This document shows, one piece after another, positions 1-8,354 of a stretch of 64,000 nucleotides of DNA. Numbering within the stretch: the first letter of the stretch is position 1; every line of letters begins with the position of its first letter. The stretch lies in the NCBI RefSeq assembly GCF_015624485.1, contig NZ_CP061378.1, positions 3,162,001 through 3,226,000 on the forward strand, in the 5' to 3' direction. The DNA comes from Bradyrhizobium genosp. L. GTDB lineage: Bacteria > Pseudomonadota > Alphaproteobacteria > Rhizobiales > Xanthobacteraceae. The translations under genes and the position numbers were made by a program. The notes under the pieces were generated by a model, which ran no database searches, was not told the DNA's origin, and saw only the letters and a list, made by a program, of their open reading frames with translations.

Positions 1-1753
1 CGAGCGTCTCGATGTCCGATCCCATGAAGCAGCGGAACGCATCCTCCGGCGTGCAGACGATCGGCTCGCCGCGGACGTTGAAGCTGGTGTTGACCAGCAC
101 CGGGCAGCCGGTCGCGGCCTTGAAGGCCGTCAGCAGCTCGTGAAACCGCGCGTTGGTGTCGGGATGGACGGTCTGGATCCGCGCCGAATAGTCGACATGG
201 GTGACGGCCGGAATCTGCGAGCGCGGGATGTTGAGGCGGTCGATGCCGAACAGCGCGCGGTCTTCGGGCCTGACCGGCAGGCGGCGCCGCTCCAGCACGT
301 CGGCGACGAGCTGCATGTAGGGGCTGTCGCGGTCGAGCGCGAACCAGTCGGCGACGTCCTCGCGCAGCACCGCCGGTGCGAAGGGACGAAAACTCTCGCG
401 AAACTTGACGCGGAGATTGAGCGAGCTCTGCATGGTCGGCGAGCGCGGATCGCCGAGGATCGAACGGGCGCCGAGCGCGCGCGGCCCGAACTCCATCCGG
501 CCCTGAAACCAGCCGACCGCCTTCTCTGCGACCAGCGCCTTGACCGTGCGCTGGATCAGCGCCGTGTCGTCGAGCTCGGTGAACACGGCGCCGGCGGCGC
601 GCAGGCGGTCCCTGATCTCGGATGGCGCAAAAGACGGTCCGAGATAGCCGCCTTGCATCGCATCGTGGTTGGCCGCGACCCGCGGTCGGCCGGCAAATTG
701 ATGATAGGCCGCAAGAGCTGCGCCGACCGCGCCGCCGGCATCGCCCGCGGCCGGCTGCACCCAGAGCTGCTTGAACGCGCCATCGCGCAGGATCTTGCCG
801 TTGGCGACGCAGTTGAGCGCGACGCCGCCGGCGAGGCAGAGATTGTCCGAGCGTTGCTCGCGGGCCAGGCTGCGCGTCAGCCGCAGCACGATTTCCTCGG
901 TGACGTGCTGAAGCGAGGCCGCGAGATCCATATGTCGCTGCTCCAGCAGTTCCGTGGATGGATCGCGTGGCTTGCCGCCGAACAGCGCATCGAACCGGCC
1001 ATTGGTCATGGTCAGCCCGGTGCAATAGTCGAAATAGGAGAGGTCGAGCCGGAACGTGCCGTCGTCCTTGAGATCGATCAGATGGTCGAGGATCACCCGT
1101 GCGTATTTCGGCTCGCCATAGGGCGCGAGCCCCATCACCTTGTACTCGCCTGAATTGACCTTGAAGCCGAGGTGATAGGTGAAGGCGGAGTAGAGCAATC
1201 CGATCGAATGCGGGAAGTTGATCTCGCGCCCGAGCTCGAGCGTGTTGTCGCGGCCGTAGCCGGCCGATGTCGTGGTCCATTCGCCGACGCCGTCGAGCGT
1301 CAGGATCGCGGCCTCCGTGAACGGCGAGGCGAAGAAGGCCGACGCCGCGTGGCTCTGGTGGTGATCGGCGAACAAGAGCTTCGCCTCCCAGTCGACCGTG
1401 CCGTCGATGTCGCGCAGTGCGTCGCGCAGCACACCCTTCTGAAACAGCTTCTGCTTGAGCCAGACCGGCATCGCCTTGCGGAACGACTGGAAGCCGCGCG
1501 GCGCGAAGGCGAGGTAGGTTTCCAGCAGCCGTTCGAACTTCAGGAACGGCTTTTCGTAGAACACGACGTGGTCGATGTCGCCGGCTGCGATCTTCGCCTC
1601 GGCCAGGCAGTAGTGGATGGCGTTCGCCGGAAAGGCGGGGTCATGCTTGCGCCGCGTGAAACGCTCCTCCTGCGCCGCGGCCACGATCCTGCCGTCGACC
1701 AGCAGCGCCGCCGCGCTGTCGTGATAGAACGCCGAGATGCCGAGGATGTGCAA
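1..1753 (-). CDS. NodU/CmcH-family carbamoyltransferase (3' end outside window)
   Basis: An open frame runs from a TTG at 1753 on the minus strand to the window edge, so the C-terminus is missing. The N-terminus reads HILGISAFYHDSAAALL, the standard opening of NodU/CmcH O-carbamoyltransferases. Further on are the ASAFFASPF and LTLDGVGEW segments, GGVALNCVANGK, and FGPRALGARSILGDPR. The visible end contains VNTSFNVRGEPIVCTPEDA. Family members transfer a carbamoyl group from carbamoyl phosphate, through a carbamoyl-adenylate, to a hydroxyl of a glycan or secondary metabolite. About 584 residues are present, close to the usual full length. The gene is third in a minus-strand group after the SxtJ-like and DUF5989 genes, which implies a shared role. 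The acceptor substrate cannot be told from sequence. The start is uncertain because no strong ribosome site precedes the TTG. Confidence 0.9.
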   Translation of the reverse strand, partial: MHILGISAFYHDSAAALLVDGRIVAAAQEERFTRRKHDPAFPANAIHYCLAEAKIAAGDIDHVVFYEKPFLKFERLLETYLAFAPRGFQSFRKAMPVWLKQKLFQKGVLRDALRDIDGTVDWEAKLLFADHHQSHAASAFFASPFTEAAILTLDGVGEWTTTSAGYGRDNTLELGREINFPHSIGLLYSAFTYHLGFKVNSGEYKVMGLAPYGEPKYARVILDHLIDLKDDGTFRLDLSYFDYCTGLTMTNGRFDALFGGKPRDPSTELLEQRHMDLAASLQHVTEEIVLRLTRSLAREQRSDNLCLAGGVALNCVANGKILRDGAFKQLWVQPAAGDAGGAVGAALAAYHQFAGRPRVAANHDAMQGGYLGPSFAPSEIRDRLRAAGAVFTELDDTALIQRTVKALVAEKAVGWFQGRMEFGPRALGARSILGDPRSPTMQSSLNLRVKFRESFRPFAPAVLREDVADWFALDRDSPYMQLVADVLERRRLPVRPEDRALFGIDRLNIPRSQIPAVTHVDYSARIQTVHPDTNARFHELLTAFKAATGCPVLVNTSFNVRGEPIVCTPEDAFRCFMGSDIETL

Positions 1754-1769
1754 CGCCGGTCCCCTAAAC

Positions 1770-1866
1770 CGCGATGAGATTGGGTTGAAACGTCATCGCG
1801 CTTTAGCTCCTTGTTTTGAGCATGATCTTTTCGGAAAACCGCGTCACACTTTTCCGGATCATGCTC
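1770..1866. repeat. Paired extragenic palindromes of rhizobial type
   Basis: Two inverted repeats stand side by side in the gap between the DUF5989 and carbamoyltransferase genes. The first has arms CGCGATGA (1770-1777) and TCATCGCG (1793-1800). The second has arms GAGCATGATC (1818-1827) and GATCATGCTC (1857-1866), with TTTTCGG/CCGGAAAA-like inner pairing. I recognise this sequence from memory as a dispersed intergenic element common in Bradyrhizobium and relatives. The second hairpin ends on the DUF5989 stop codon, so it may weaken transcription or stabilise the upstream mRNA. Confidence 0.75.
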
Positions 1867-2015
1867 TAGAACAGCGTGTAGACGAACGGCGCCAGCGCCG
1901 ATCCCTTGGTCAGCACCAACAGTCCGCCGAGCATGAGCATCACGGCAAAGATCGGGATCAGCCAGAACTTACGGCGGGCTCGAATGAACGCAAATAATTC
2001 GCGCAGGAATGACAT
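1866..2015 (-). CDS. DUF5989-family small membrane protein (SxtK-like)
   Basis: This 49-residue gene is too short for most ORF callers. It begins MSFLRELFAFIRARRKFW and continues with one hydrophobic segment, about residues 18-38, ending PFVYTLF. The pattern of a short basic N-terminus, one transmembrane helix and a GSALAPF motif matches the DUF5989 family, which is found beside carbamoyltransferases. AGAGG lies a few bases before the ATG at 2015. It sits 24 bp after the SxtJ-like gene and 112 bp before the carbamoyltransferase, all on the same strand, so the three are probably one operon. Its function is unknown; a membrane anchor or partner of the carbamoyltransferase is an inference. Confidence 0.85.
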   Translation of the reverse strand: MSFLRELFAFIRARRKFWLIPIFAVMLMLGGLLVLTKGSALAPFVYTLF

Positions 2016-2039
2016 CGTGCCTCTGAAATTGACGGAACT

Positions 2040-2462
2040 TCAAAACTGCTGACGCATGGACTCCGACGGTGGCCGCGGATCGGACCGCGGCAGCCAATAG
2101 GTTCGCAACGAAACGTCGCGGGCAAGACAAAGGAAATCCTTGCCGAACAGGCGCATGACGAGCCCGATCGGCAGGATCGCGCCGAAGAAAAGAATGGCCA
2201 TGACCACGGGATTGACCACGCGGTACATCAGGAGGCCGAGCTTCAGCCAGGCGCGGTTGGCGAGTGAAAGCGATTGCGGCCGCCACAGCGTGAGCCCGGC
2301 GAACACGGCCGCGACGCCGATCCAGATCGGCGCGTGCGAAGAACCCTTGTACCATCCGAGGAGGCCGATCACGGCACAGACCGCCGCCATCGTGCCCCCG
2401 AAATTGCGGTTGCTCGGCCCGACCACGATCTCGTCGTCACGTACCGGTTCCAATAGCTGCAT
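2040..2462 (-). CDS. SxtJ-family membrane protein
   Basis: The product has 140 residues. It opens with a short polar stretch (MQLLEPVRDDEIVVGPSNRN) and has hydrophobic segments around residues 24-37, 47-58 and 81-104. It ends with a soluble tail. The N-terminal G-PS-R-FG pattern and topology match SxtJ, a family of unknown function first named in cyanobacterial saxitoxin clusters and common beside NodU-type carbamoyltransferases elsewhere. No other saxitoxin genes are nearby. It heads the minus-strand cassette with DUF5989 and the carbamoyltransferase. Its leader contains a 15-nt tandem repeat. Confidence 0.85.
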   Translation of the reverse strand: MQLLEPVRDDEIVVGPSNRNFGGTMAAVCAVIGLLGWYKGSSHAPIWIGVAAVFAGLTLWRPQSLSLANRAWLKLGLLMYRVVNPVVMAILFFGAILPIGLVMRLFGKDFLCLARDVSLRTYWLPRSDPRPPSESMRQQF

Positions 2463-2470
2463 CGGCCTGT

Positions 2471-2559
2471 CTTGGTCGGTTGGGCTTGGGCGGTTTGGAC
2501 TAGGGCGGTTTGGATTTGGACGGTTTGGACTTGGGCGTTGGATTTCGGCGTTCGGACTA
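2471..2559. repeat. 15-nt tandem repeat in the SxtJ-like leader
   Basis: About six degenerate copies of a 15-nt unit occupy 2471-2559. The clearest are CTTGGGCGGTTTGGA at 2485, CTAGGGCGGTTTGGA at 2500 and TTTGGACGGTTTGGA at 2515. The array lies only 9 bp upstream of the SxtJ-like start, inside the 318-bp gap between that gene and the small ORF at 2781. All frames across it look like repeat artefacts, not a conserved protein. Related 15-nt units occur at 21944-22033 inside another gene. The rest of the gap shows no gene. Confidence 0.75.
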
Positions 2560-2780
2560 GGTTTGAACGATTTCTACTAAGCGCATTCGCCATTCGCCAG
2601 CAATATCTGGCAGTGGGGTCTCGCGCCTTCCCGGCGTGCCGTCTGCCGGCGGCGATGCGCCGGGCGGGTTATCGGGAAACTGGCGCAGAATCATTTAACG
2701 TGTTAATATTCGCGCGCTCAACCCAACTGGCAACCGCGCTCGAAGCGCGTAAGACAAAAGCCTGCTGAACGGAGCCTCCG

Positions 2781-2954
2781 ATGCTCGCACGGCCGTCTGA
2801 CGAGGAAGCGTTGAAGCTCGCTGTTGCATTCTTCTGCATCCTGGATCCCGACAAACGCGCTCAGGTCCTGGCGTTGGCAGAGAAGCTGGCCAAGGAGGAA
2901 AAGGTCGTCGACGATCACGTGCATTTCGCCCTGATCGACCCGACGCTTTCCTAG
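2781..2954 (+). CDS. Small hypothetical protein, 57 residues
   Basis: The ORF begins ATGCTCGCACGG, with GGAG eight bases upstream. It encodes a mostly helical, charged peptide: MLARPSDEEALKLAVAFF, then a helix rich in Ala/Leu/Lys/Glu, then VVDDHVHFALIDP. There is no signal peptide or transmembrane helix. The codon use is high-GC like its neighbours and the ribosome site is convincing, so I take it as real. I do not recognise a family. A rhizobial repeat begins at its stop codon. Confidence 0.6.
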   Translation: MLARPSDEEALKLAVAFFCILDPDKRAQVLALAEKLAKEEKVVDDHVHFALIDPTLS

Positions 2955-3017
2955 AGCGTTTCGAGCGAAGTGGATACCGGTTCGCGTGAAGAAAGCGCCT
3001 CAAAACAAGAATCCAGA
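2951..3017. repeat. Dispersed rhizobial intergenic repeat
   Basis: The segment CTAGAGCGTTTCGAGCGAAG, continuing through a GGATACCGGTTCGCGTGAAG block to CAAAACAAGAATCCAGA, is recognised from memory as a repeat found in many copies in Bradyrhizobium genomes. It starts on the stop codon of the 57-residue ORF and ends before the convergent HTH-like gene. Copy number cannot be shown from this window. Confidence 0.6.
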
Positions 3018-3045
3018 ACACGCGCCAGCCGGCTGCCCGTGAACG

Positions 3046-3384
3046 CTACTCGGAATGCCGTCGGACGATGATCGGCCGCGCGGACGGGCGGGCAAAACCG
3101 ACGTCCGCAATCCAGGCGCTGCCTGGCGCCGCAATGCGCTCGCCGGACTGCATCGCCTGCTGAGCGCGCGGCTCGTGCCGATCTGCGCGGAGATTGACGG
3201 CTCCAGGACCAGTCTGACGAACGGTCTGGTCCGGCCTGTGCAGGAAGGCGAGGCGAAGCATGATGGCTGTCTCGGACCGGCCCAACACCTGTGCGATCTG
3301 GCGGGTGTGAAATCTGGCCCCGCGCATCCTCAATAATTGCTTGTCGTCATCCTCGGACCAACGCGCATTCTTTCGGCTCTGCAA
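3046..3384 (-). CDS. SANT/Myb-like helix-turn-helix protein
   Basis: The product has 112 residues. Residues 8-50 (WSEDDDKQLLRMRGARF, then TRQIAQVLGRSETAIMLRL) have the tryptophan, acidic cluster and final recognition helix of a GcrA/SANT-like HTH used by many small alphaproteobacterial regulators. The C-terminal half is basic and low complexity, ending PIIVRRHSE. The start is a TTG at 3384, chosen because GGAGGA lies five bases upstream. It probably binds DNA; the target is unknown. It is divergent from the chromate operon, but the gap is large and I see no evidence that it controls it. Confidence 0.6.
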   Translation of the reverse strand: MQSRKNARWSEDDDKQLLRMRGARFHTRQIAQVLGRSETAIMLRLAFLHRPDQTVRQTGPGAVNLRADRHEPRAQQAMQSGERIAAPGSAWIADVGFARPSARPIIVRRHSE

Positions 3385-3593
3385 AGTTGTCCTCCATTGC
3401 CAACAGGGGGAGGGTTGTCGATTCGGGCCGCTTCCCGAATTGGCTTTTTTGTCGCAGCGCGGAGGAGGGATGGTGCATCATCCTATCAGCCGCTGAGACT
3501 CATGGTCGACGAGTTCCATGCGCGCGGAGGATCGGATGAACCATTCGTGACGGCTTGTTCCGCGACGTCGCCGATGCTGTCGGCACAGACCGG

Positions 3594-3621
3594 TTGACAG
3601 GCGAAGCACCAGGGCTTTAAT
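3594..3621 (+). promoter_or_regulatory. sigma70-type promoter of the chromate operon
   Basis: TTGACA at 3594-3599 and TTTAAT at 3616-3621 are separated by 16 bp. They stand about 80 bp before the ChrB-type start at 3701. The match to the housekeeping consensus is strong for a high-GC genome. The rest of the 316-bp stretch 3385-3700 shows no gene. Confidence 0.65.
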
Positions 3622-3700
3622 TCGGAGCCACGGGGATGTGCGATCTCCCCGCGAGGCGACATGCCCAAGAATCGCGTCCTTTACTCACCAAGGGCGCAGC

Positions 3701-4519
3701 ATGTCATCATATACCTCGATCTCACCTGAAAAATTGTCTCGGCTGATCGGCACGGCGACCCCGCCGACCCTCATCGATGTGCGCATCGAGGAGGATTTTT
3801 CCGCCGATCCGCGCTTGATCCCGGGCGCGATGCGCCGTTCGCATCTCGCTATCCATGACTGGGCCTCGGGCATGACCGGCAAGTCCGTGGTCGTGATCTG
3901 CCAAAAGGGCCAGAAACTCAGTGAAGGCACCGCGGCGTGGCTGCGCTGCGGCAATGTCGCGGCGGAGGTCTTGGAGGGTGGTCACCTCGGCTGGACCGAG
4001 GCAAAGCTCCCAACCGTTCCGGCTGACAAAATCCCCAAGCGCGACGGGCGCGGCCGCACCGTCTGGGTGACGCGCGCGCGGCCGAAGATCGACCGCATAG
4101 CCTGCCCATGGCTGATCCGCCGTTTTGTTGATCCCACCGCGGTCTTTTTGTTTGTCTCACCATCCGAGGTCGAAGCGGTCGCCGAGCGATTTCAGGCGAC
4201 TTCGTTCGATATCGAGAACGTATTCTGGAGCCATCGCGGCGAACTCTGCACTTTCGATGTGATGGTCAAGGAGTTCGGCCTGTCGACGCCAGCACTCGAG
4301 CGGCTTGCGACCATGGTGCGGGCCGCCGACACCGCACGGCTCGATTTGTCCCCGGAGGCGCCCGGGCTGCTCGCGGCTTCGCTCGGTCTTTCGCGGATGT
4401 TTGACGATGACCTCGAGCAGTTGAGCGCCGGGCTGCTGCTTTATGACGCCTTCTATCGCTGGTGCCGCGACGCGACCAGGGAAACCCACAACTGGCCGAC
4501 CAACAAGGTGAAGCCATGA
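3701..4519 (+). CDS. chrB: Rhodanese-ChrB chromate resistance protein
   Basis: The protein has 272 residues. Residues 1-110 form a rhodanese-like domain with LIDVRIEEDF and a candidate active-site Cys67 in VVICQKGQK. Residues about 128-265 match the ChrB C-terminal domain, starting VWVTRARPKIDRIACPWLI and including FVDPTAVFLFV and FDIENVFWSHRGELCTFDVM. ChrB proteins act with the ChrA exporter and in some bacteria serve as chromate-responsive regulators; the rhodanese part suggests a sulfur or oxyanion function. I chose ATG 3701 over the upstream 3638 frame because conserved sequence begins there and a purine-rich site precedes it. Its stop overlaps the chrA start (ATGA), so the two genes are translationally coupled. 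Confidence 0.85.
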   Translation: MSSYTSISPEKLSRLIGTATPPTLIDVRIEEDFSADPRLIPGAMRRSHLAIHDWASGMTGKSVVVICQKGQKLSEGTAAWLRCGNVAAEVLEGGHLGWTEAKLPTVPADKIPKRDGRGRTVWVTRARPKIDRIACPWLIRRFVDPTAVFLFVSPSEVEAVAERFQATSFDIENVFWSHRGELCTFDVMVKEFGLSTPALERLATMVRAADTARLDLSPEAPGLLAASLGLSRMFDDDLEQLSAGLLLYDAFYRWCRDATRETHNWPTNKVKP

Positions 4520-5907
4520 CCGATCTTGCGGAGAGCGGTCGGGCCGGCGCGCAAGCGCCGGCTCATGGCATCACCTTTAACGAGGCGCTGCTGGTCTGGA
4601 TGCGTGTCGCCATCCTGAGCTTCGGCGGACCCGCCGGCCAGATCGCGGTGATGCATCGCATCCTCGTCGAGGAGAAGAACTGGATCTCCGAAGGGCGCTT
4701 CCTGCACGCGCTCAATTACTGCATGCTGCTGCCGGGACCCGAGGCCCAGCAGCTCGCCACCTATATCGGCTGGCTGCTGCACCGTACGGCAGGCGGCATC
4801 GTGGCGGGAGGATTGTTCATCCTGCCCGGTATCTTCGCCATTATGGGGCTGAGCTACATCTATGCGGCCTATGGCAATGTCGGCTTCGTCGAGGCCCTGT
4901 TCTTCGGCCTGAAGGCGGCGGTTCTCGCCATCGTGATCCAGGCGGTGGTCCGGGTCGGAAAGCGCGCACTCCGCAATCCCGTCATGATCGCGCTGGCGGC
5001 GACAGCCTTTGTCGCGATCTTCTTCTTCGGCGCGCCATTTCCGCTCATCATCATTGTTGCAGGCGTGTTCGGTTTCGTCGGGGCTCGGCTGGGCAGGCCC
5101 GAGTTCGCGGCGGTCGAACACGGAGGAAAGAGTTCGGCGGCGATCGATAGCCTGCTGGGCGAGGCCGTGCCTGATCACGTCAAGCCGAGCAGCTCACGTA
5201 CCGTTCGTGTCGCCGCCGTCTGGCTCGCGCTCTGGCTCGTCCCTGTCCTGGCACTCCTCCTTGCTCTGGGGCCGAATGATGTCTTCAGCCAAATCGCGAT
5301 CTTCTTCTCCAAAATGGCGATGGTGACGTTCGGCGGCGCCTACGCCGTGCTGGCGTATGTCGCGCAGCAGGCCGCCGAATATTATCGCTGGGTGAGTCCG
5401 CGGGAGATGCTCGATGGGCTCGGCATGGCGGAGACCACGCCCGGACCCCTGATCATGGTGGTCCAGTTTGTGGGCTTCATGGCCGCGTTCCGCGAGGCAA
5501 GCGGATTGCCGCCGATGCTCGCCGCTACGCTGGGCGGCTTGCTCGCGACCTGGGTCACCTTCACGCCATGCTTTCTTTGGATCTTCGTCGGCGCGCCCTA
5601 CATCGAGGCGCTGCGCGGCAACAAGGCGTTGGCAGGGGCACTCACCGCCATCACCGCCGCAGTCGTCGGCGTGATCCTCAATCTGTCGATCTGGTTCGCG
5701 CTGCACACGTTGTTCAGGCAGACCTTTCCGGTCCACGGCGCAGGCCTATCGTTCGATGCGCCCGTGATGAGCAGCATCGATCCATTTGCGTTCACGCTAT
5801 CGCTCGCGGCGGCCGTGGCGATCTTCCGGTTCAACATCGCGATGCTCGTGGTGCTCGCTGCGTCCTGCATCGCGGGCGTCCTGCTGCGTCTGGCAGGCAT
5901 CATCTAG
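4516..5907 (+). CDS. chrA: Chromate transporter ChrA
   Basis: The protein has 463 residues and two homologous CHR domains. The first is at about 20-190, with ILSFGGPAGQIAVMHR and LLPGPEAQQLATYIGWL. The second is at about 250-455, with MAMVTFGGAYAVLAYVAQ and GMAETTPGPLIMVVQFVG. Both halves carry the FGG and PGP motifs typical of the long-chain CHR family, and there are about ten or more hydrophobic segments. It should export chromate from the cytoplasm across the inner membrane. The ATG at 4516 overlaps the chrB stop. Confidence 0.92.
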   Translation: MTDLAESGRAGAQAPAHGITFNEALLVWMRVAILSFGGPAGQIAVMHRILVEEKNWISEGRFLHALNYCMLLPGPEAQQLATYIGWLLHRTAGGIVAGGLFILPGIFAIMGLSYIYAAYGNVGFVEALFFGLKAAVLAIVIQAVVRVGKRALRNPVMIALAATAFVAIFFFGAPFPLIIIVAGVFGFVGARLGRPEFAAVEHGGKSSAAIDSLLGEAVPDHVKPSSSRTVRVAAVWLALWLVPVLALLLALGPNDVFSQIAIFFSKMAMVTFGGAYAVLAYVAQQAAEYYRWVSPREMLDGLGMAETTPGPLIMVVQFVGFMAAFREASGLPPMLAATLGGLLATWVTFTPCFLWIFVGAPYIEALRGNKALAGALTAITAAVVGVILNLSIWFALHTLFRQTFPVHGAGLSFDAPVMSSIDPFAFTLSLAAAVAIFRFNIAMLVVLAASCIAGVLLRLAGII

Positions 5908-5920
5908 GGAGACAGCAACC

Positions 5921-6262
5921 ATGGCGAGAATGATCTTGGCTGCCGCGACAGCCTATCTGCTATCGGGTTTCGCGGTGGCTGCGCCAGCGGATCGGGGCGA
6001 GGATGCTACTGCGGCAGGCACAGCGGTCTTGCTGGCTCCAGCCCCCGTGCGTCCGCCCGCGACCCAGATGCTGCGTGGCGTTGTCGACAGCGTCGATCAA
6101 GGCAGCGACACCATCAACATCCGGCTGTCATCGGATGCGATCGAGCGGTTCAAGGTTCAAGACGGCTTGATTTTCAATGCCGTCCGTTTCGGAGACCTCG
6201 TCGAAATTTCGGTGCGGAGCATTGCGGGCATCAAGACCATCGTCGAACTCTCGAAGGAATAA
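5921..6262 (+). CDS. Small periplasmic CusF-like beta-barrel protein
   Basis: The product has 113 residues. A Sec-type signal peptide (MARMILAAATAYLLSGFAVA) is followed by a linker and then GVVDSVDQGSDTINIRLS and GDLVEISVRSIAG. The order of short beta strands resembles CusF/DUF1344-like OB-fold proteins. The Met/His/Trp metal ligands of CusF are not apparent, so metal binding should not be assumed. The gene follows chrA by 13 bp and is probably in its operon. The function is unknown; a periplasmic accessory to oxyanion export is an inference. ATG 5921 was chosen because it begins the signal peptide. Confidence 0.7.
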   Translation: MARMILAAATAYLLSGFAVAAPADRGEDATAAGTAVLLAPAPVRPPATQMLRGVVDSVDQGSDTINIRLSSDAIERFKVQDGLIFNAVRFGDLVEISVRSIAGIKTIVELSKE

Positions 6263-6316
6263 GTCGGCGCAAGAGCGGCAAAAGTCCAGACCTCTAGGTT
6301 TTAGTGGAGCGGTTCA

Positions 6317-7261
6317 ATGCGAAAAGTGATCCCAGTCCTCGCCGGCATCGGTGCCTGCCTTCTCGCCACCGGCGGAAGCGCGCAGAAGATCGACTGGCAA
6401 ATCTTCGCCGAGCCTTTCGTGACGTCAGCCCATGCGCAGGACGTCGACTGGCAGAAGGTCGATGACACCTTGGGCCGCAAGGCCGCGGTCGCAGGCGACG
6501 TGCACCGCTACGGATTTCCGCGGACCGATCTCGCCGTGACGCTCGACGGGGTGACCATCAAACCGGCCCTGGCGCTCGGCGGCTGGGTCGCATTCAAGCC
6601 GATGCATGGCGGCATCATGGCGATGGGCGATCTGGTGCTCCTGGAATCAGAGATCAACCCGGTCATGGCGAAAATGATCGCCAACGGACTGGAGATCACC
6701 GCGGTTCACAACCATCTCCTCGGCGCAACGCCGGCGACGTTCTACATGCACGTGGCCGGTCACGGCGACCCGGTTCGGATCGCGTCCGCGATCCGCGACG
6801 CGCTCGCCGAAAGCAAGACGCCTCTTGCGGTCGCGGCATCGACGGCGTCCCCGCCAGCTGTCGATCTCGACACCGTCCAGCTTGACCAGATCATTGGCGT
6901 CAAGGGGCAGGCCAATGGCGGCGTCTATCAGTTCAACGTTCCGCGCCGCGATCCGATCACCGAGGGCGGCATGCCGCTGACCCCGGTCGGGCCGATGGGC
7001 GTTGCCATCGGCATCAATTTCCAGCCCACGGGTGGCGGCAAGGCGGCGATCACCGGCGACTTCGTGCTGACCGGCGAGGAGGTCAACCCGGTGATCATGG
7101 CACTGCGGACCCATGGCATCGCGGTGACCGCGCTGCACAGCCACATGCTGGACGAGCAGCCGCGGCTGTTCTTCATGCATTTCTGGGCCAACGATGATGC
7201 CGTGATGCTCGCCAAAGGCTTGCGCGCTGCGCTCGACAAGACGGCAAGCACGAAAGGCTGA
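6317..7261 (+). CDS. Exported double DUF1259 (LppY/LpqO-like) protein
   Basis: The protein has 314 residues, with a signal peptide at about 1-22 and a second Ala-rich segment ending near residue 40. Two copies of the DUF1259 unit follow. The first has GDVHRYGFPRTDLAVTLDG, MAMGDLVLLESEINPVM and ITAVHNHLL. The second has GVAIGINFQPTGGGKAAITG, FVLTGEEVNPVIM and VTALHSHML. Each repeat ends in a FYMH/FFMH motif with conserved histidines. The biochemical role of the family is unknown, though it is often found near chromate genes. It follows the CusF-like gene by 54 bp and is likely the last gene of the chromate operon. Confidence 0.85.
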   Translation: MRKVIPVLAGIGACLLATGGSAQKIDWQIFAEPFVTSAHAQDVDWQKVDDTLGRKAAVAGDVHRYGFPRTDLAVTLDGVTIKPALALGGWVAFKPMHGGIMAMGDLVLLESEINPVMAKMIANGLEITAVHNHLLGATPATFYMHVAGHGDPVRIASAIRDALAESKTPLAVAASTASPPAVDLDTVQLDQIIGVKGQANGGVYQFNVPRRDPITEGGMPLTPVGPMGVAIGINFQPTGGGKAAITGDFVLTGEEVNPVIMALRTHGIAVTALHSHMLDEQPRLFFMHFWANDDAVMLAKGLRAALDKTASTKG

Positions 7262-7376
7262 CGTTTCGTAAGAGGTGGGACTAGGGCTCAGCAGGTTATT
7301 TGGCGAGCGGTGCAGCAAAACTCACTGCCGTCCCTGCGCGCACACCGAGGGTGACGTGACGGCAGCGCCACAAACC

Positions 7377-8354
7377 CTACACGATCCGCACCACCATCTT
7401 GCCGAGCGCGGCGCGCGTTTGCATGGTCTTGAACGCCGCGCGGAAATCCTCGAAGGCGAACACCTTGCCGACGACAGGCGAAAGCCTGCCGTCATTCAGC
7501 CACGCCGACAATTGCGCCGTCACGCGCGCCAGCGCCTCCGGCTCGCGGCGGGCGATCTGGGCGGCGTCGACGCCGATCAGGAGGCCGCCCTTGAGCAGCG
7601 GCAGGTTGAACGGCAGAGCGGGGATGGTGCCAGCGGCAAAGCCGACCACGAGATGACGGCCATTCCACGCGATCGAGCGGAACGCCTGCAACGACACCTC
7701 GCCGCCGACCGGATCGAAGATCACGTCGGCGCCATGGCCGTCGGTCGATTGCTTCAGCGCGTCGCGCCAATCGGGCTCGGTGTAGTCGATCACGGCGTCG
7801 GCGCCGAAGCTTGCGGCGTAGTCGCGCTTCGCCTCGGTCGAGGCGGCGGCGATGACGCGGGCGCCGAGCAGCTTGCCGACCTGGATCGCGGCAATCCCGG
7901 TGCCGCCGGCAGCGCCCAGCACCAGCAGCTGCTCGCCGGCGCGGAGCGCGCCGCGTTCGCCGAGCGCGTACAGCGCGGTGAGGTAGTTGGTGCGGAAGGC
8001 GGCGGCCGCCTCCATCGACAGCCGGTCCGGCATGAGCTCGACGGCTGCCGCCGGCACGGTGACATACTCCGCGAGCCCGCCCGAGCGCGCCGCGCCCATC
8101 ACCCGCGTTCCCGGCGCGATGCCGACGACATCATTGCCCACCGCGTCGACCACGCCGGCAAACTCAGCGCCTGGCGTGAAGGGGAGGGGATCCTTGGTCT
8201 GGTAGCGGCCCTCGACCTTCAGCCCATCGACAAAGCCGATGCTTGCCGCGTGCACCCGTATCCGGACCTCGCCGGGCGCGGGTTCGGGCATCGCGATGTC
8301 CTTCAGCCCGATCTGATCGATGGACGCATATTGCTCGACGACAACCGCCTTCAT
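7377..8354 (-). CDS. NADPH:quinone reductase-like zinc-type dehydrogenase
   Basis: The protein has 325 residues and belongs to the medium-chain dehydrogenase/reductase family, QOR branch. The N-terminal GroES-like domain contains PGEVRIRVHAASIGFVDGL and FTPGAEFAGVVDAVG. The Rossmann domain has the nucleotide-binding loop LVLGAAGGTGIAAIQVGKLL. The catalytic zinc ligands of alcohol dehydrogenases are absent, so a zinc-free quinone or enone reduction with NADPH is expected. I placed the start at 8354 (MKAVVVEQYAS), where the family normally begins, instead of the upstream 8390. The gene is convergent with the chromate operon and divergent from motA. Confidence 0.85.
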   Translation of the reverse strand: MKAVVVEQYASIDQIGLKDIAMPEPAPGEVRIRVHAASIGFVDGLKVEGRYQTKDPLPFTPGAEFAGVVDAVGNDVVGIAPGTRVMGAARSGGLAEYVTVPAAAVELMPDRLSMEAAAAFRTNYLTALYALGERGALRAGEQLLVLGAAGGTGIAAIQVGKLLGARVIAAASTEAKRDYAASFGADAVIDYTEPDWRDALKQSTDGHGADVIFDPVGGEVSLQAFRSIAWNGRHLVVGFAAGTIPALPFNLPLLKGGLLIGVDAAQIARREPEALARVTAQLSAWLNDGRLSPVVGKVFAFEDFRAAFKTMQTRAALGKMVVRIV

